Origin: Silanimonas sp.
GTDB taxonomy: Bacteria > Pseudomonadota > Gammaproteobacteria > Xanthomonadales > Xanthomonadaceae
Length of the DNA stretch: 64,000 bases
Direction of reading: 5' to 3'
Assembly (NCBI RefSeq): GCF_027531545.1
Contig: NZ_JAPZSC010000018.1
Location: forward strand, 62,001 to 126,000
In this document: positions 1-8,231 of the stretch, piece by piece
Layout: each line of letters begins with the position of its first letter
Position numbering within the stretch: position 1 is the first letter of the stretch
Made by a program: the position numbers and the translations under genes
Notes under the pieces: model-generated
The model's input: the letters and a program-made list of their open reading frames with translations, nothing else
The model's database searches: none
What the model was told of the DNA's origin: nothing

Positions 1-1222
1 CAGTGAGCGGCGCGCGGAAGTCGGCCGGGCGCTGGCCGCGCGGCCACACCGCGCACTGGGCTTTGGTGAAGGCGACGAACTCCGCACCCATCACGGTCTC
101 GGCGTCGGCCGGATCGGGCTGCATCTCGTCGGCGTCCTCGGTGCAGATCACCGAGAGCTGCATGCCGTGCATGATCGACTCGCCGATGTTGCCCATCAGG
201 AAGCGCGACTGCGCCATCAGCGGCGCGTAGTCGCCGTCAGCGGCCTGCTTCAGCACCACCGGCAGCAGGGTCGCGGTGAGCGGCGAATAGCTGTAGAGCC
301 GCAGCGCGATGGTGAGGTGGCCGAGGGTGGGCACCTCCTCGCGACGCTCGCCGGTGGTCGGGTCGCGGTAGGCCACCGGCGCGAGGCCCGGCTGCGACAG
401 CGCGTCGCGCACCGTGGCCAGCGCGGCGCGGGCATCCGGCACGGCCTTCGCGCAGGCGGCATCGGCGGCGCAGCGCGCGAACTGCGCGTCGAGCGTGGCG
501 TCGAGGTTCTTCGCATGCTCGCTACCGAGCACGAGGCTCATCGGCGCGACACTGTCGATCACCACCGCCCGCGTGTGCTGCGGGAAGGTCTTGGCGTACT
601 GCTGCGCCACGCGGGTGCCGTAGCTGCCGCCGTAGAGGTTGATGCGCTCGGCGCCGATGGCCTGGCGCACGGCGTCGAGATCGGCGACGGCGTCGGTCGT
701 CGTGTAGTGGCGCACGTCCGAGGTCTTCGAGAGTTCGGCGAGGCAGGCTTCGGCGAAGCGCGCCGCGGCGTCGGGGCTCTCGTCGGAAGGGTCGCTGAAG
801 GCGTTGTTGCCCTCGGCATCGCGACAGGCCAGCGGGTTCGAGCCGCCGGTGCCGCGCTGGTCGACGAGGATGACGTTGCGCGTGCGCATCACGTCGCGGA
901 AGCCGGGCGCGACCGAGGGGAAGGAATCGCGCGCGCCCTGCCCCGGGCCGCCCGCGAGCATGAAGATCGGGTCGGGCTCGGCTTCGCTTTCGGTGGGCAC
1001 CCAGGCGATCGCGAGCTCGATCTTCCGGCCATCGGGTTCGGCACGGTTCTCGGGTACGGACAGCGTGGTGCACTGGGCTTCGACCGGGCCAGCCGCGCCG
1101 CTGCCGGCGAGGGTGCAGGGTTCGAATTGCAGCGTGCCGAGCGGGCGCGCCGCGAGGCCGCCGGCGCCGAGCAGTGGGAGGGCCGTGGCCAAGGCCAGCG
1201 GAAGGACAGAGAGACGGTACAT
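1..1222 (-). CDS. Secreted alpha/beta hydrolase, S33/TAP family (3' end outside window)
   Basis: The frame opens at ATG 1222 and runs off the left edge without a stop, so about 407 codons are present and the C-terminus is missing. Residues 1-25 look like a signal peptide. HGG-type oxyanion loop AGGPGQG lies at 90-96, DQRGTGGS at 121-128, and the nucleophile elbow GGSYGTR has Ser200. This layout is that of tripeptidyl-aminopeptidase / proline-iminopeptidase-like hydrolases, which cleave peptides or esters in the periplasm or outside the cell. The catalytic Asp and His would lie in or near the missing part. A GGAG ribosome site precedes the ATG. Substrate cannot be told from sequence. Confidence 0.9.
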   Translation of the reverse strand, partial: MYRLSVLPLALATALPLLGAGGLAARPLGTLQFEPCTLAGSGAAGPVEAQCTTLSVPENRAEPDGRKIELAIAWVPTESEAEPDPIFMLAGGPGQGARDSFPSVAPGFRDVMRTRNVILVDQRGTGGSNPLACRDAEGNNAFSDPSDESPDAAARFAEACLAELSKTSDVRHYTTTDAVADLDAVRQAIGAERINLYGGSYGTRVAQQYAKTFPQHTRAVVIDSVAPMSLVLGSEHAKNLDATLDAQFARCAADAACAKAVPDARAALATVRDALSQPGLAPVAYRDPTTGERREEVPTLGHLTIALRLYSYSPLTATLLPVVLKQAADGDYAPLMAQSRFLMGNIGESIMHGMQLSVICTEDADEMQPDPADAETVMGAEFVAFTKAQCAVWPRGQRPADFRAPLT

Positions 1223-1280
1223 CGATGACTCCGTCGTGGCGGGTGGGGGAGGGAAAGGGAGGGGAAGGAGCGGGGCGGGC

Positions 1281-1481
1281 TCAGGCGGCGGCGTCGTCAA
1301 AGAGGGTTTCGATGGGTTCGCCGAACAGGCGCGCAAGCTTGAAGGCCAGCGGCAGGCTGGGGTCGTACTTGCCGGTCTCGATCGCATTGACGGTTTGCCG
1401 GGACACGGCCAACTGCTCGGCCAGTTCGGCTTGCGACCAGCCGAGTGCCTCGCGACGTTCGCGAATGACGTTGCGCATCAT
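1281..1481 (-). CDS. Small XRE-family helix-turn-helix regulator
   Basis: A 66-residue protein that is almost entirely one Cro/CI-type HTH (residues 4-60; SQAELAEQLAVSRQTVNAIE spans helices 2-3). Its start ATG overlaps the stop of the membrane-protein gene upstream (ATGA), so the two are translationally coupled; a second ATG follows immediately at 1478. Short HTH proteins of this kind commonly repress their own operon together with small membrane proteins. The operon start has two strong palindromes (2165-2182 and 2209-2226) that are the natural candidates for its operators. The inducing signal is unknown. Confidence 0.93.
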   Translation of the reverse strand: MMRNVIRERREALGWSQAELAEQLAVSRQTVNAIETGKYDPSLPLAFKLARLFGEPIETLFDDAAA

Positions 1482-1906
1482 CCGTGCCGCCAGCGGCCGA
1501 CGACCTTGCCGAGCGTGTAAACGAGCATCACCGCCGGCAGCATGCCGTAGGCAATCAAGGTGCCGTCGAGCACCACGAGCTTGAACAGGCCCAGCAAACC
1601 GAGCGCGAAGTAAGCCATGCCGACGAGCAGCACGCCGATGGCGATGCCGTAGACCTCGATCAACTTCTCCCACTCGTCGCAATCGCGGAAGTAGTCGATG
1701 TAGACCTTGATGATCCATACCATCGGCAGCACCGGCAGCAGCGCAAGCGACGCGAGCACGGCGAAGGGCCACTCGTCGCGGTATTCGCGAACGAGCAACG
1801 CGCTGCCCAGCATGACGGCCAGGAATGCCAGGGTTGGCGCGATGCTGTTGCGGTAGTAGCGCTTCTCGTTCGGCGTGAAGCGCACCATGTCGATGAAGGG
1901 GTTCAT
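1478..1906 (-). CDS. Four-helix membrane protein of an XRE operon
   Basis: 142 residues. Four hydrophobic segments are visible at about 22-39, 47-69, 83-107 and 110-133, with a polar, acidic loop (DYFRDCDEWEK) at 71-81. I do not recognise a catalytic motif. ATG 1906 overlaps the end of the preceding 81-residue membrane protein by 4 bases, and its own stop overlaps the HTH gene, so three genes form one compact unit. Such pairs of small membrane proteins with a tiny XRE regulator are widespread; their biochemical role is unknown to me. Confidence 0.85.
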   Translation of the reverse strand: MNPFIDMVRFTPNEKRYYRNSIAPTLAFLAVMLGSALLVREYRDEWPFAVLASLALLPVLPMVWIIKVYIDYFRDCDEWEKLIEVYGIAIGVLLVGMAYFALGLLGLFKLVVLDGTLIAYGMLPAVMLVYTLGKVVGRWRHG

Positions 1907-2148
1907 CCGGCGTAGCTCCGTAGCACCACCGCCTTGGCGAGGCCGTAGGTGCCGAACAGCGTGGGGAGCACGAGGATGGCCACGAGGTCGCCCTTCAGGG
2001 CGAACACGCCGGCACTGGCGAGGAAGCCTGCCACCATGAAGCCGATGCCGGTCACCATCGCGGCCAGCGCGACCAGCAGCCAGCGCAGGTAGCGCCGGAT
2101 GGGCGGGGTCAGGCACTCGTCATCGCGGACGGGCGTGGTGGCGAGCAT
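1903..2148 (-). CDS. Small two-helix membrane protein, first gene of XRE operon
   Basis: 81 residues with a polar N-terminus (1-20) and two hydrophobic segments at about 22-44 and 51-72. No recognisable domain. It is the first gene of the three-gene unit ending with the XRE regulator, and begins 17 bases downstream of the proximal operator-like palindrome. The overlap of 4 bases with the next gene supports the reading frame. Function not known. Confidence 0.8.
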   Translation of the reverse strand: MLATTPVRDDECLTPPIRRYLRWLLVALAAMVTGIGFMVAGFLASAGVFALKGDLVAILVLPTLFGTYGLAKAVVLRSYAG

Positions 2149-2164
2149 GGTCCGGCTCCGGGGG

Positions 2165-2182
2165 TGTCAAGGACGCTTGACA
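2165..2182. promoter_or_regulatory. Palindromic operator candidate, proximal copy
   Basis: TGTCAAG-GACG-CTTGACA is a perfect 7-base inverted repeat with a 4-base centre, lying 17 bases before the first ATG of the XRE operon. A near copy lies 44 bases (centre to centre, about four helical turns) further upstream. It is the likely binding site of the XRE repressor encoded by the operon. Confidence 0.65.
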
Positions 2183-2208
2183 CCATCCTCCACCCGCCGC
2201 GATCCCGA

Positions 2209-2226
2209 TGTCAAGCGTCCTTTACA
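2209..2226. promoter_or_regulatory. Palindromic operator candidate, distal copy
   Basis: TGTCAAG-CGTC-CTTTACA matches the proximal site with one mismatch between arms. Read on the minus strand it ends in TTGACA, a perfect sigma-70 -35 element directed toward the XRE operon, so a bound repressor would cover the -35 region. The -10 downstream is poor, as is common at this GC content. Confidence 0.6.
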
Positions 2227-2256
2227 CCCCGCCTCGTGCCGCCAACCCGGACGGGC

Positions 2257-2991
2257 TTACTTCCCGCTGACGTACTTCTCGCGGCGGATCTGCGGCACCG
2301 GCAGGCCCGCGGCCTTCAGCGCCTCGAAGGCGGCATCGACCATGTTCGGGTTGCCACAGAGGTAGGCGATGTCGCCGTCGGCCTGCGGTTCGAGCGCGGC
2401 GATCTGCTCGGTCACGTAGCCGCGGCGCGCGTCGGGGCCGGCGGCCTCGTTGAACTCGCGGGAATAGCAGGGCACGAAGCGGAGATACGAGCGGTGCTTC
2501 GCGGCCATGGCGCGGAAGTCGTCGGCGTAGATCAGCTCGGCCTCGCTGCGGGCGCCGAACAGCACCAACACGTGCACGCCGCGCTCGAGGATGGCCTTCT
2601 CCAGCAGCGGCAGCATCGAGCGGTAGGGCGTGACGCCGGTGCCGGTGGCAATGAGCAGGTAGCGGCGGTTGGCGTCGTTAGGCAGCAGGCAGAAGCGCCC
2701 GAACGGGCCGCTCGCCATCACTTCGTCGCCGTCCTTCAGGCCCTCGAACAGCGCCGTGGCCGTGCCGCCCGGCACGAAGGACGCCGCGATATCCACCGCC
2801 TCGCCCGGACCCATCGCATGGTCGTGGATGGTGGCCAGCGAGTAGCTGCGCTTGGTCGGCTCGCCGTCCCGCCCGATGAGGTGGATCTGGATGAACTGCC
2901 CGGGGATGTAGTCGAGCGCCTGCCCGTCGGCACGCTGGAAGCTCAGGTGGGCGACAGCGGGGGCCAGCATGCGCTTGGCCACCAGCTTCAT
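2257..2991 (-). CDS. fpr: Ferredoxin--NADP(+) reductase
   Basis: 244 residues from ATG 2991; a TTG 18 bases upstream is possible but less likely. The N-terminal FAD barrel carries RSYSLA at 48-53, which packs on the flavin, and the NADP domain carries the GTGVTP loop near residue 115 and a CGNP motif near 213. Bacterial Fpr proteins pass electrons between NADPH and ferredoxin or flavodoxin and support oxidative-stress recovery and Fe-S cluster work in the cytoplasm. Length fits the bacterial family (about 245-260). It stands alone, divergent from the acyl-CoA ligase gene. Confidence 0.92.
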   Translation of the reverse strand: MKLVAKRMLAPAVAHLSFQRADGQALDYIPGQFIQIHLIGRDGEPTKRSYSLATIHDHAMGPGEAVDIAASFVPGGTATALFEGLKDGDEVMASGPFGRFCLLPNDANRRYLLIATGTGVTPYRSMLPLLEKAILERGVHVLVLFGARSEAELIYADDFRAMAAKHRSYLRFVPCYSREFNEAAGPDARRGYVTEQIAALEPQADGDIAYLCGNPNMVDAAFEALKAAGLPVPQIRREKYVSGK

Positions 2992-3132
2992 GGGGAATTG
3001 GGGAATCAAGGGACGGCTCCGGAAGACACGGGATTATGGCCCGCGCCGGCGTGCGCGGGGCGTGGCGGCGCCACCACGCGGCGTGCACGCGGCTCGGCCA
3101 AGGCTGGGGCGACCTGCCCGCGCCGACCCGCC

Positions 3133-4869
3133 ATGACCCCGACCGCCGCTCCGCACGCCGACACCCTCGCCCTGCAGCGCCTCTACCACTGGGAGCGGCA
3201 TTCGCCCGGCAAGCGCGTCTTCGTGCAGCCCTATGGGCCCGGCGACGTGCGCCACTGGACCTGGGGCGAGGCACTCATCGAGACCCGGCGCATGGCCGCG
3301 CACCTGCAGTCGCTGGGCCTGCCGCCCGGCTCGCGCATCGCGCTCATCTCGAAGAACTGCGCGCACTGGCTGATGGCCGACTGGGCGATCTGGATGGCCG
3401 GCCACGTGTCGGTGCCGCTGTATCCCACGCTCACCGGCACCTCGGTGCGCGAACTGCTCGCCCACAGCGGCGCCTCGCTGCTGTTCGTCGGCAAGCTCGA
3501 CGATTGGGCGTCGATTGAACCCGGTATTCCCGACGAGCTGCCCTGCATCGCGTTCCCGCTGGCGCCCGAAGGCGCGAAGCGGCGCTTCAGCGGCTGGGAC
3601 GCCGCTTGCGCCGCCCAAGGCCCGCTGGCCGGCACGCCAACGCGCGCGGCGGACGAGCTCGCCACGATCATCTACACCTCGGGCACCACCGGCATGGCGA
3701 AGGGCGTGATGCACGCCTTCGGCAACTTCGCCGCCGCCACCGCCGCCGTGTTGGCGCGCGTGCCCTTCCACCCCGGCGATCGCCTGCTCTCCTATCTCCC
3801 GCTGTCGCACATCGTCGAGCGCACGTTCCTCGAACACACGCTGCTCGCCACCGGCTACGAGGTGTACTTCGCCGAGTCGCTCGACACCTTCATCGCCGAC
3901 CTGCAGCGCGCGCGCCCCACCCGCTTCGCCTCGGTGCCGCGGCTGTACCTGAAGTTCCAGCAGGGCGTGCTGGCCAAGGTGCCGGCGGCGAAGCTGGATC
4001 GCCTGCTGAAGCTGCCCGTCATCGGCTGGCTGGTGAAGCGCAGGGTGCTGAAGGGCCTCGGCCTCGACCAGTGCATTTGCGCCGGTGGTGGCGCCGCGCC
4101 CATGCCGCCGGCGATGCTCGAGTGGTACAAGCGCCTCGGCCTCGAGATCCTCGAGGCCTATGGCATGACCGAGAACTGCGGCGTCACCCACACCAACGTG
4201 AAGGGCCACCAGCAGATCGGCACCGTCGGCCCGCCCTACCCCGGCGCCGAGGTTCGACTCGACCCGAGCACGCAGGAAGTGCAGGTGCGCTGCGCCTGGA
4301 ACATGCAGGGCTACTACCGCGATGAGGCCGCGACGACCGCCGCGTTCACCGACGACGGCTTCCTGAAGACCGGCGACAAGGGCGCCATCGCCGCCGACGG
4401 CGCGCTGAAGATCACCGGACGCGTCAAGGACGCCTTCAAGACCAGCAAGGCGAAGTACGTCGAACCCGGCCCGATCGAAGAGAAGCTTTCCGCACTGCCG
4501 CTGTTCGAAGCCTGTTGCGTGGCCGGCGCCAGCCTGCCGCAGCCCGTGGGCCTGGTGATGCTCGGCGACGCGGCGCGCGCCAAGGCCGCGACGGCGGCGG
4601 GCAAGGCCGAGATCGAGGCCATGCTGGCGAAGCATCTCGACGCCGTGAACGCGACGCTCGACAGCTACCTGCACCTCGACGCGCTGATCGTCGTCGGCGA
4701 GGAATGGACCGTCGACAACGGCCTGATCACCCCGACGATGAAGGTGAAGCGCGCCGGCATCGATGCCACGTACGGCCCGCACTTCGAGCGCTGGCTGGCG
4801 AGCGGCGCGAAGTTGGTGTGGGCCGAGCGCGTGGTGGCGGAGACGCCGAAGGCCGCGCAGGCGGCCTGA
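3133..4869 (+). CDS. AMP-dependent long-chain acyl-CoA synthetase
   Basis: 578 residues. The ATP/AMP P-loop YTSGTTGMAKG is at 181-191, the adenine-binding YGMTE at 342-346, the KTGDKG loop near 413 and the hinge GRVKD near 430. This is the ANL-superfamily layout: fatty acid plus ATP gives acyl-AMP, then acyl-CoA. The C-terminal stretch FKTSKAKYVEP resembles the FACL/LACS group. An open frame continues upstream to 2164, but it is antisense to fpr, so the first sensible start is ATG 3133. Substrate chain length is not visible. Confidence 0.92.
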   Translation: MTPTAAPHADTLALQRLYHWERHSPGKRVFVQPYGPGDVRHWTWGEALIETRRMAAHLQSLGLPPGSRIALISKNCAHWLMADWAIWMAGHVSVPLYPTLTGTSVRELLAHSGASLLFVGKLDDWASIEPGIPDELPCIAFPLAPEGAKRRFSGWDAACAAQGPLAGTPTRAADELATIIYTSGTTGMAKGVMHAFGNFAAATAAVLARVPFHPGDRLLSYLPLSHIVERTFLEHTLLATGYEVYFAESLDTFIADLQRARPTRFASVPRLYLKFQQGVLAKVPAAKLDRLLKLPVIGWLVKRRVLKGLGLDQCICAGGGAAPMPPAMLEWYKRLGLEILEAYGMTENCGVTHTNVKGHQQIGTVGPPYPGAEVRLDPSTQEVQVRCAWNMQGYYRDEAATTAAFTDDGFLKTGDKGAIAADGALKITGRVKDAFKTSKAKYVEPGPIEEKLSALPLFEACCVAGASLPQPVGLVMLGDAARAKAATAAGKAEIEAMLAKHLDAVNATLDSYLHLDALIVVGEEWTVDNGLITPTMKVKRAGIDATYGPHFERWLASGAKLVWAERVVAETPKAAQAA

Positions 4870-4881
4870 AGCACGCTGCGC

Positions 4882-5583
4882 TCAGGCCTCACCCAGCAAC
4901 CACGCCACGCCGGCTGCGGCGTGGAGCGCCATGGTGTCGAGCAGCGGCACCGCGCTGTCCTCATCGCGCACGATCATCATCAGCTCGGTGCAGCCGAGGA
5001 TGACGCCCTCGGCGCCGGCCGCGACGCCGCGCGCGATCACGCCGCGCAGGGCGTCGCGCGAGGTTTCCAGCACGCGCCCGGCGACCAGTTCTTCGAAGAT
5101 GACTCGATGCACCTCGGCGCGGTCGGCGGCGTCGGGCACGAACACCTCGAGCCCCTCGGCGCGCAGGCGATCGAGCAGGAACGGCTGTTCCATCGCGAAG
5201 GCCGTGCCCAGGAACAGCAGGCGACGGCAGCCCGCCGCGCGCGCCGCCGCGGCCGTCGGCGTGGCGATATGCAGGACGGGCAAACCGCCGCCCGTTTCGA
5301 CGGCCTCGACCAGCTTGTGCATGGTGTTGGCGCAGATCATCACCGCGCCCGCGCCCGCCGCCGCGAGGCCGCGCGCCGCGTCGGCCATCAAGACCGCCAG
5401 CTCGTCCCAGCGCCCCGCATGCTGCAGCGCGCTGATCGTCGCGAAATCGAAGGAATGCAGGCGCAGCTCGGCGGCATGCGGCGCACCGCGCGCCACGCGC
5501 ACGCCCTCGTTGAGGGCGCGGTAGTAGTGGGCGGTGCTCTCCCAGCTGATGCCGCCGATGAGGCCGAGGACGCGATCCGACAT
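4882..5583 (-). CDS. Aspartate/glutamate racemase family protein
   Basis: 233 residues. Two catalytic cysteines typical of cofactor-independent amino-acid racemases are present: Cys84 in MICANTMHK and Cys198 in ILGCTELMM. The N-terminal LIGGISWEST loop matches the YgeA/RacX group. These enzymes interconvert L- and D-aspartate, glutamate or other amino acids in the cytoplasm, supplying D-amino acids for peptidoglycan or release. Convergent with the acyl-CoA ligase and divergent from the Ada-like gene with a 51-base gap. Substrate not predictable. Confidence 0.92.
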   Translation of the reverse strand: MSDRVLGLIGGISWESTAHYYRALNEGVRVARGAPHAAELRLHSFDFATISALQHAGRWDELAVLMADAARGLAAAGAGAVMICANTMHKLVEAVETGGGLPVLHIATPTAAAARAAGCRRLLFLGTAFAMEQPFLLDRLRAEGLEVFVPDAADRAEVHRVIFEELVAGRVLETSRDALRGVIARGVAAGAEGVILGCTELMMIVRDEDSAVPLLDTMALHAAAGVAWLLGEA

Positions 5584-5634
5584 GGCGGCAAGAAACGGAG
5601 TGCGGGCCCAGCCCGGGGCGGCCAGAATGCCGCC

Positions 5635-6495
5635 ATGCCCGAGCACTCCGCCACCCTCCGCGCCTGCGACGACGACGCCCTGATCGCAGTGGCTCGAACC
5701 ATCGCGACCCGCGCCGACGAACCGTGGCCACTGGCCGATCTCGCGGCCCCATTCGGACTCTCGCCCTCGGCCTTCCAGCGCCGCTTCACGGCAGTCATTG
5801 GGCTCTCGCCGAAGGCACTGCAGGACGCCGCGCGCTTGGGTCGGCTGAAGTCGGCCTTGAAGGCCGGCAGCCGGGTTACCGACGCCATCCTTGAGGCCGG
5901 CTTCGGTTCGACCAGCCGGGTGTACGGCGAGGCCCCGCGCGATCTCGGCATGACGCTCTCCGCCTACCGCGACGGCGCCGCGGGTGAGCTCATCCATTGG
6001 GCGGTGCGCGAGACGCGACTCGGGTGGCTGGCGATGGCCGCCACCGCGCGCGGCGTGTGCTTCGCGCAGTTCGGTGATGATGCCGATGGGCTGCGGGCCG
6101 AACTCGCACGCGAATTCCCGAAGGCCGCGCGGGTCGAGAGCGCGGGCAGTGCGCAGCTCGACGCATGGATCGAGGCCCTCGACGCGCACCTCTCCCGTTC
6201 GGTCCCCATGCCCGACCTGCCGCTCGACCTCCAGGGCACGTCCTTCCAGATGCGGGTGTGGCGCTTCCTGCAAGGCATCCCGCTGGGCGAGACGCGCTCC
6301 TATGCCGACGTGGCCCAGGCCATCGGCGCGCCGAAGGCCACCCGCGCGGTCGGCACGGCCTGCGGCGCGAACCGGGTGGCCGTGCTGGTGCCCTGCCATC
6401 GCGTGCTTCGAGGCGACGGGGCGCTCGGCGGCTACCGCTGGGGGCTGGAGCGCAAGCGCGCGCTACTCAAGACAGAGGCGACGACGACCCAGTGA
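5635..6495 (+). CDS. AraC-HTH / methylated-DNA-cysteine methyltransferase (Ada-like, no N-terminal zinc domain)
   Basis: 286 residues. An AraC-type HTH occupies about 10-110. The MGMT domain (about 120-280) carries PCHRV at 253-257 with acceptor Cys254. It repairs O6-methylguanine by suicidal methyl transfer to Cys254. Compared with E. coli Ada, the N-terminal phosphotriester-sensing zinc domain (Cys38) is missing, so the methyl switch that turns Ada into an activator cannot operate as in E. coli. The HTH could still bind DNA, or a separate AdaA protein may exist elsewhere. Start chosen at ATG 5635. Confidence 0.93.
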   Translation: MPEHSATLRACDDDALIAVARTIATRADEPWPLADLAAPFGLSPSAFQRRFTAVIGLSPKALQDAARLGRLKSALKAGSRVTDAILEAGFGSTSRVYGEAPRDLGMTLSAYRDGAAGELIHWAVRETRLGWLAMAATARGVCFAQFGDDADGLRAELAREFPKAARVESAGSAQLDAWIEALDAHLSRSVPMPDLPLDLQGTSFQMRVWRFLQGIPLGETRSYADVAQAIGAPKATRAVGTACGANRVAVLVPCHRVLRGDGALGGYRWGLERKRALLKTEATTTQ

Positions 6496-6512
6496 CGAGC
6501 CCCAAACGCTTG

Positions 6513-6524
6513 CCCCCCCCCCCC
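6513..6524. repeat. Homopolymeric C12 tract in promoter region
   Basis: Twelve consecutive C residues lie 71 bases before ATG 6595, in the 99-base gap between the Ada-like gene and an orphan secreted-protein gene. TAGGAT, a possible -10, follows about a dozen bases later. Tracts of this length slip readily in replication and in some bacteria vary promoter spacing. Confidence 0.7.
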
Positions 6525-6594
6525 ACGGACTCGTCTAGGATTGAATCGCGCCTTGCGGTGCACCCCCCAACTCAATGACAGAGGACGTTCCCCC

Positions 6595-7203
6595 ATGTCC
6601 ATGCTTGGACTCACGCTTGCGCTCGCGGTTGCTGCCGCGCCCGAAGCCGCAACCCCCGAGATGATTCCGCCGGCTGCTGCCCAGTGCGTTGGGCAAAGTG
6701 TGTTGATCGAATCCCGCCGATCGTTGCGTGGTGCAGAGGCCGCCCGCACGCACGAAGCGGTCGGACGTATCGTTCTCCAAACACCGGGGCTTTCAAACTC
6801 TAGTCGCACTTCGTTTCTTCGCCGATCGTCGGCAACGGTCGGCACGGCGTACGCTATTTCTCGTCGAACGATCTGCATTGCGGCCGCTGAAGCGTCAACG
6901 AAGGGTGTCGTCGATCCGCCTGATTTCCCGGACATTCCGCTCGACCGTTTCGCGTCACCCGGGGACACCTTTGTCTACAGCACGTGCGACCCCATCAGCA
7001 GATACAAGGCGACGTACACGCTCCGCTATGTGAGCGACAAGGACGGTAACCCGGCCACGAAAGACCCGGGCTGGATCATCGACAAGGAAGTGAAAGGGTT
7101 GCTTACCGCCGGTTGCCCCGTCGAGCAACGAGCTTGGGGGAGGGGTCCGCAACGGCTCCCTCCTCGCTCCACCGGGACTGCAGCCGCCGTTCCGTCGCGC
7201 TGA
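6595..7203 (+). CDS. Orphan putative secreted protein
   Basis: 202 residues starting at ATG 6595, preceded by GAGGACG as a ribosome site. An in-frame ATG at 6541 is possible but gives no signal sequence. Residues 1-20 resemble a short signal peptide ending AAPEA. At least four cysteines are present (in AAAQCVG, RTICIA, YSTCDP, TAGCPV), consistent with disulphides outside the cytoplasm. I recognise no domain. The last 25 or so residues are low in complexity and may be read-through sequence. Base composition in the middle is visibly less GC-rich than the neighbours, hinting at transfer. Function unknown. Confidence 0.55.
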   Translation: MSMLGLTLALAVAAAPEAATPEMIPPAAAQCVGQSVLIESRRSLRGAEAARTHEAVGRIVLQTPGLSNSSRTSFLRRSSATVGTAYAISRRTICIAAAEASTKGVVDPPDFPDIPLDRFASPGDTFVYSTCDPISRYKATYTLRYVSDKDGNPATKDPGWIIDKEVKGLLTAGCPVEQRAWGRGPQRLPPRSTGTAAAVPSR

Positions 7204-7301
7204 ACGCCGCATTCCGGCGCAGCTACGCGCCAGCTGCCCGGCGCGGAAGCCGGGGCACCTATACTTCACGCCCTGCACTCCCGCCCGCCGCCTGAAGGCC
7301 C

Positions 7302-8231
7302 ATGGCCGCCGTCCCCGCGCTCTGCGTCACCGACCTCCGCAAGACCTACGACAACAAGACGGAAGCCCTGAAAGGCGTTTCGCTCAGCGTGCAGCCCGGC
7401 GATTTCTTCGCCCTGCTGGGGCCCAACGGCGCCGGCAAGAGCACGCTGATCGGCATCGTCAGCTCGCTGGTGAACGCCAGCGCGGGCACGGTGTCGATCT
7501 TCGGCGTCGACCGCTTCGCCCACCGCGAAGACGCGATGCGGCTCCTCGGCCTCGTGCCGCAGGAGATCAACTTCAACATGTTCGAAAAGCCCTTCGACAT
7601 CCTCGTGAACTACGCCGGCTTCTACGGCGTGCCGCGCGCCGAAGCCGAGCGCCGCGCCGAGGAGCAGCTGAAGCTCGCGCAGCTGTGGGAGAAGGCGCAG
7701 GTGATGAGCCGCACGCTCTCCGGCGGCATGAAGCGCCGGCTGATGATCGCCCGCGCGATGATGACGAACCCGCGGCTGCTGATCCTCGACGAGCCCACCG
7801 CCGGCGTGGATATCGAGATCCGACGCGGCATGTGGAAGCTGCTGCGCGAGATCAACGCGCAGGGCACCACGATCATCCTCACCACGCATTACCTCGAGGA
7901 GGCGGAGAACCTCTGCCGCAACCTCGCGATCATCGACAAGGGCCGCATCGTCGAGCAGGGCCCGATGCGCGACCTGCTGGCCAAGCTCGACGTCGAAGGC
8001 TTCGTGTTCGACATCGAAGGCGCGCTGCCGGCCACGCTGCCGGCCATCGAGGGCGTCAAGCTGCACGCCGAGAACCCCCAGACGCTGAAGCTCGAGATGC
8101 CGCGCGAGATGGACCTCAACCGTGTCTTCGCCGCCTTCCAGCAGGCCGGCATCACCGTGCGCTCGATGCGCAACGAGGTGAACCGCCTCGAGGAGCTCTT
8201 CGTCCGCCTCACCAACAAGGACGCCGCATGA
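7302..8231 (+). CDS. ABC-2 type exporter, ATP-binding subunit
   Basis: 309 residues. Walker A GPNGAGKS is at 40-47, signature LSGGMKRR near 142 and Walker B LLILDEPTAGVD near 160, then a His-loop in TTHYLEEAE. It most resembles the YadG group of two-gene ABC-2 exporters. It hydrolyses ATP at the inner membrane to drive the permease encoded by the next gene, whose ATG overlaps this stop (ATGA). The cargo is unknown. Confidence 0.95.
   Translation: MAAVPALCVTDLRKTYDNKTEALKGVSLSVQPGDFFALLGPNGAGKSTLIGIVSSLVNASAGTVSIFGVDRFAHREDAMRLLGLVPQEINFNMFEKPFDILVNYAGFYGVPRAEAERRAEEQLKLAQLWEKAQVMSRTLSGGMKRRLMIARAMMTNPRLLILDEPTAGVDIEIRRGMWKLLREINAQGTTIILTTHYLEEAENLCRNLAIIDKGRIVEQGPMRDLLAKLDVEGFVFDIEGALPATLPAIEGVKLHAENPQTLKLEMPREMDLNRVFAAFQQAGITVRSMRNEVNRLEELFVRLTNKDAA

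Noticed and set aside
1223-1280. Purine-rich tract before the hydrolase gene considered as a regulatory repeat.
   Set aside because: It is simply a G/A-rich spacer with no repeat unit or symmetry.
2164-3132. Upstream open extension of the acyl-CoA ligase frame.
   Set aside because: It is antisense to fpr and has no family similarity; the ligase starts sensibly at ATG 3133.
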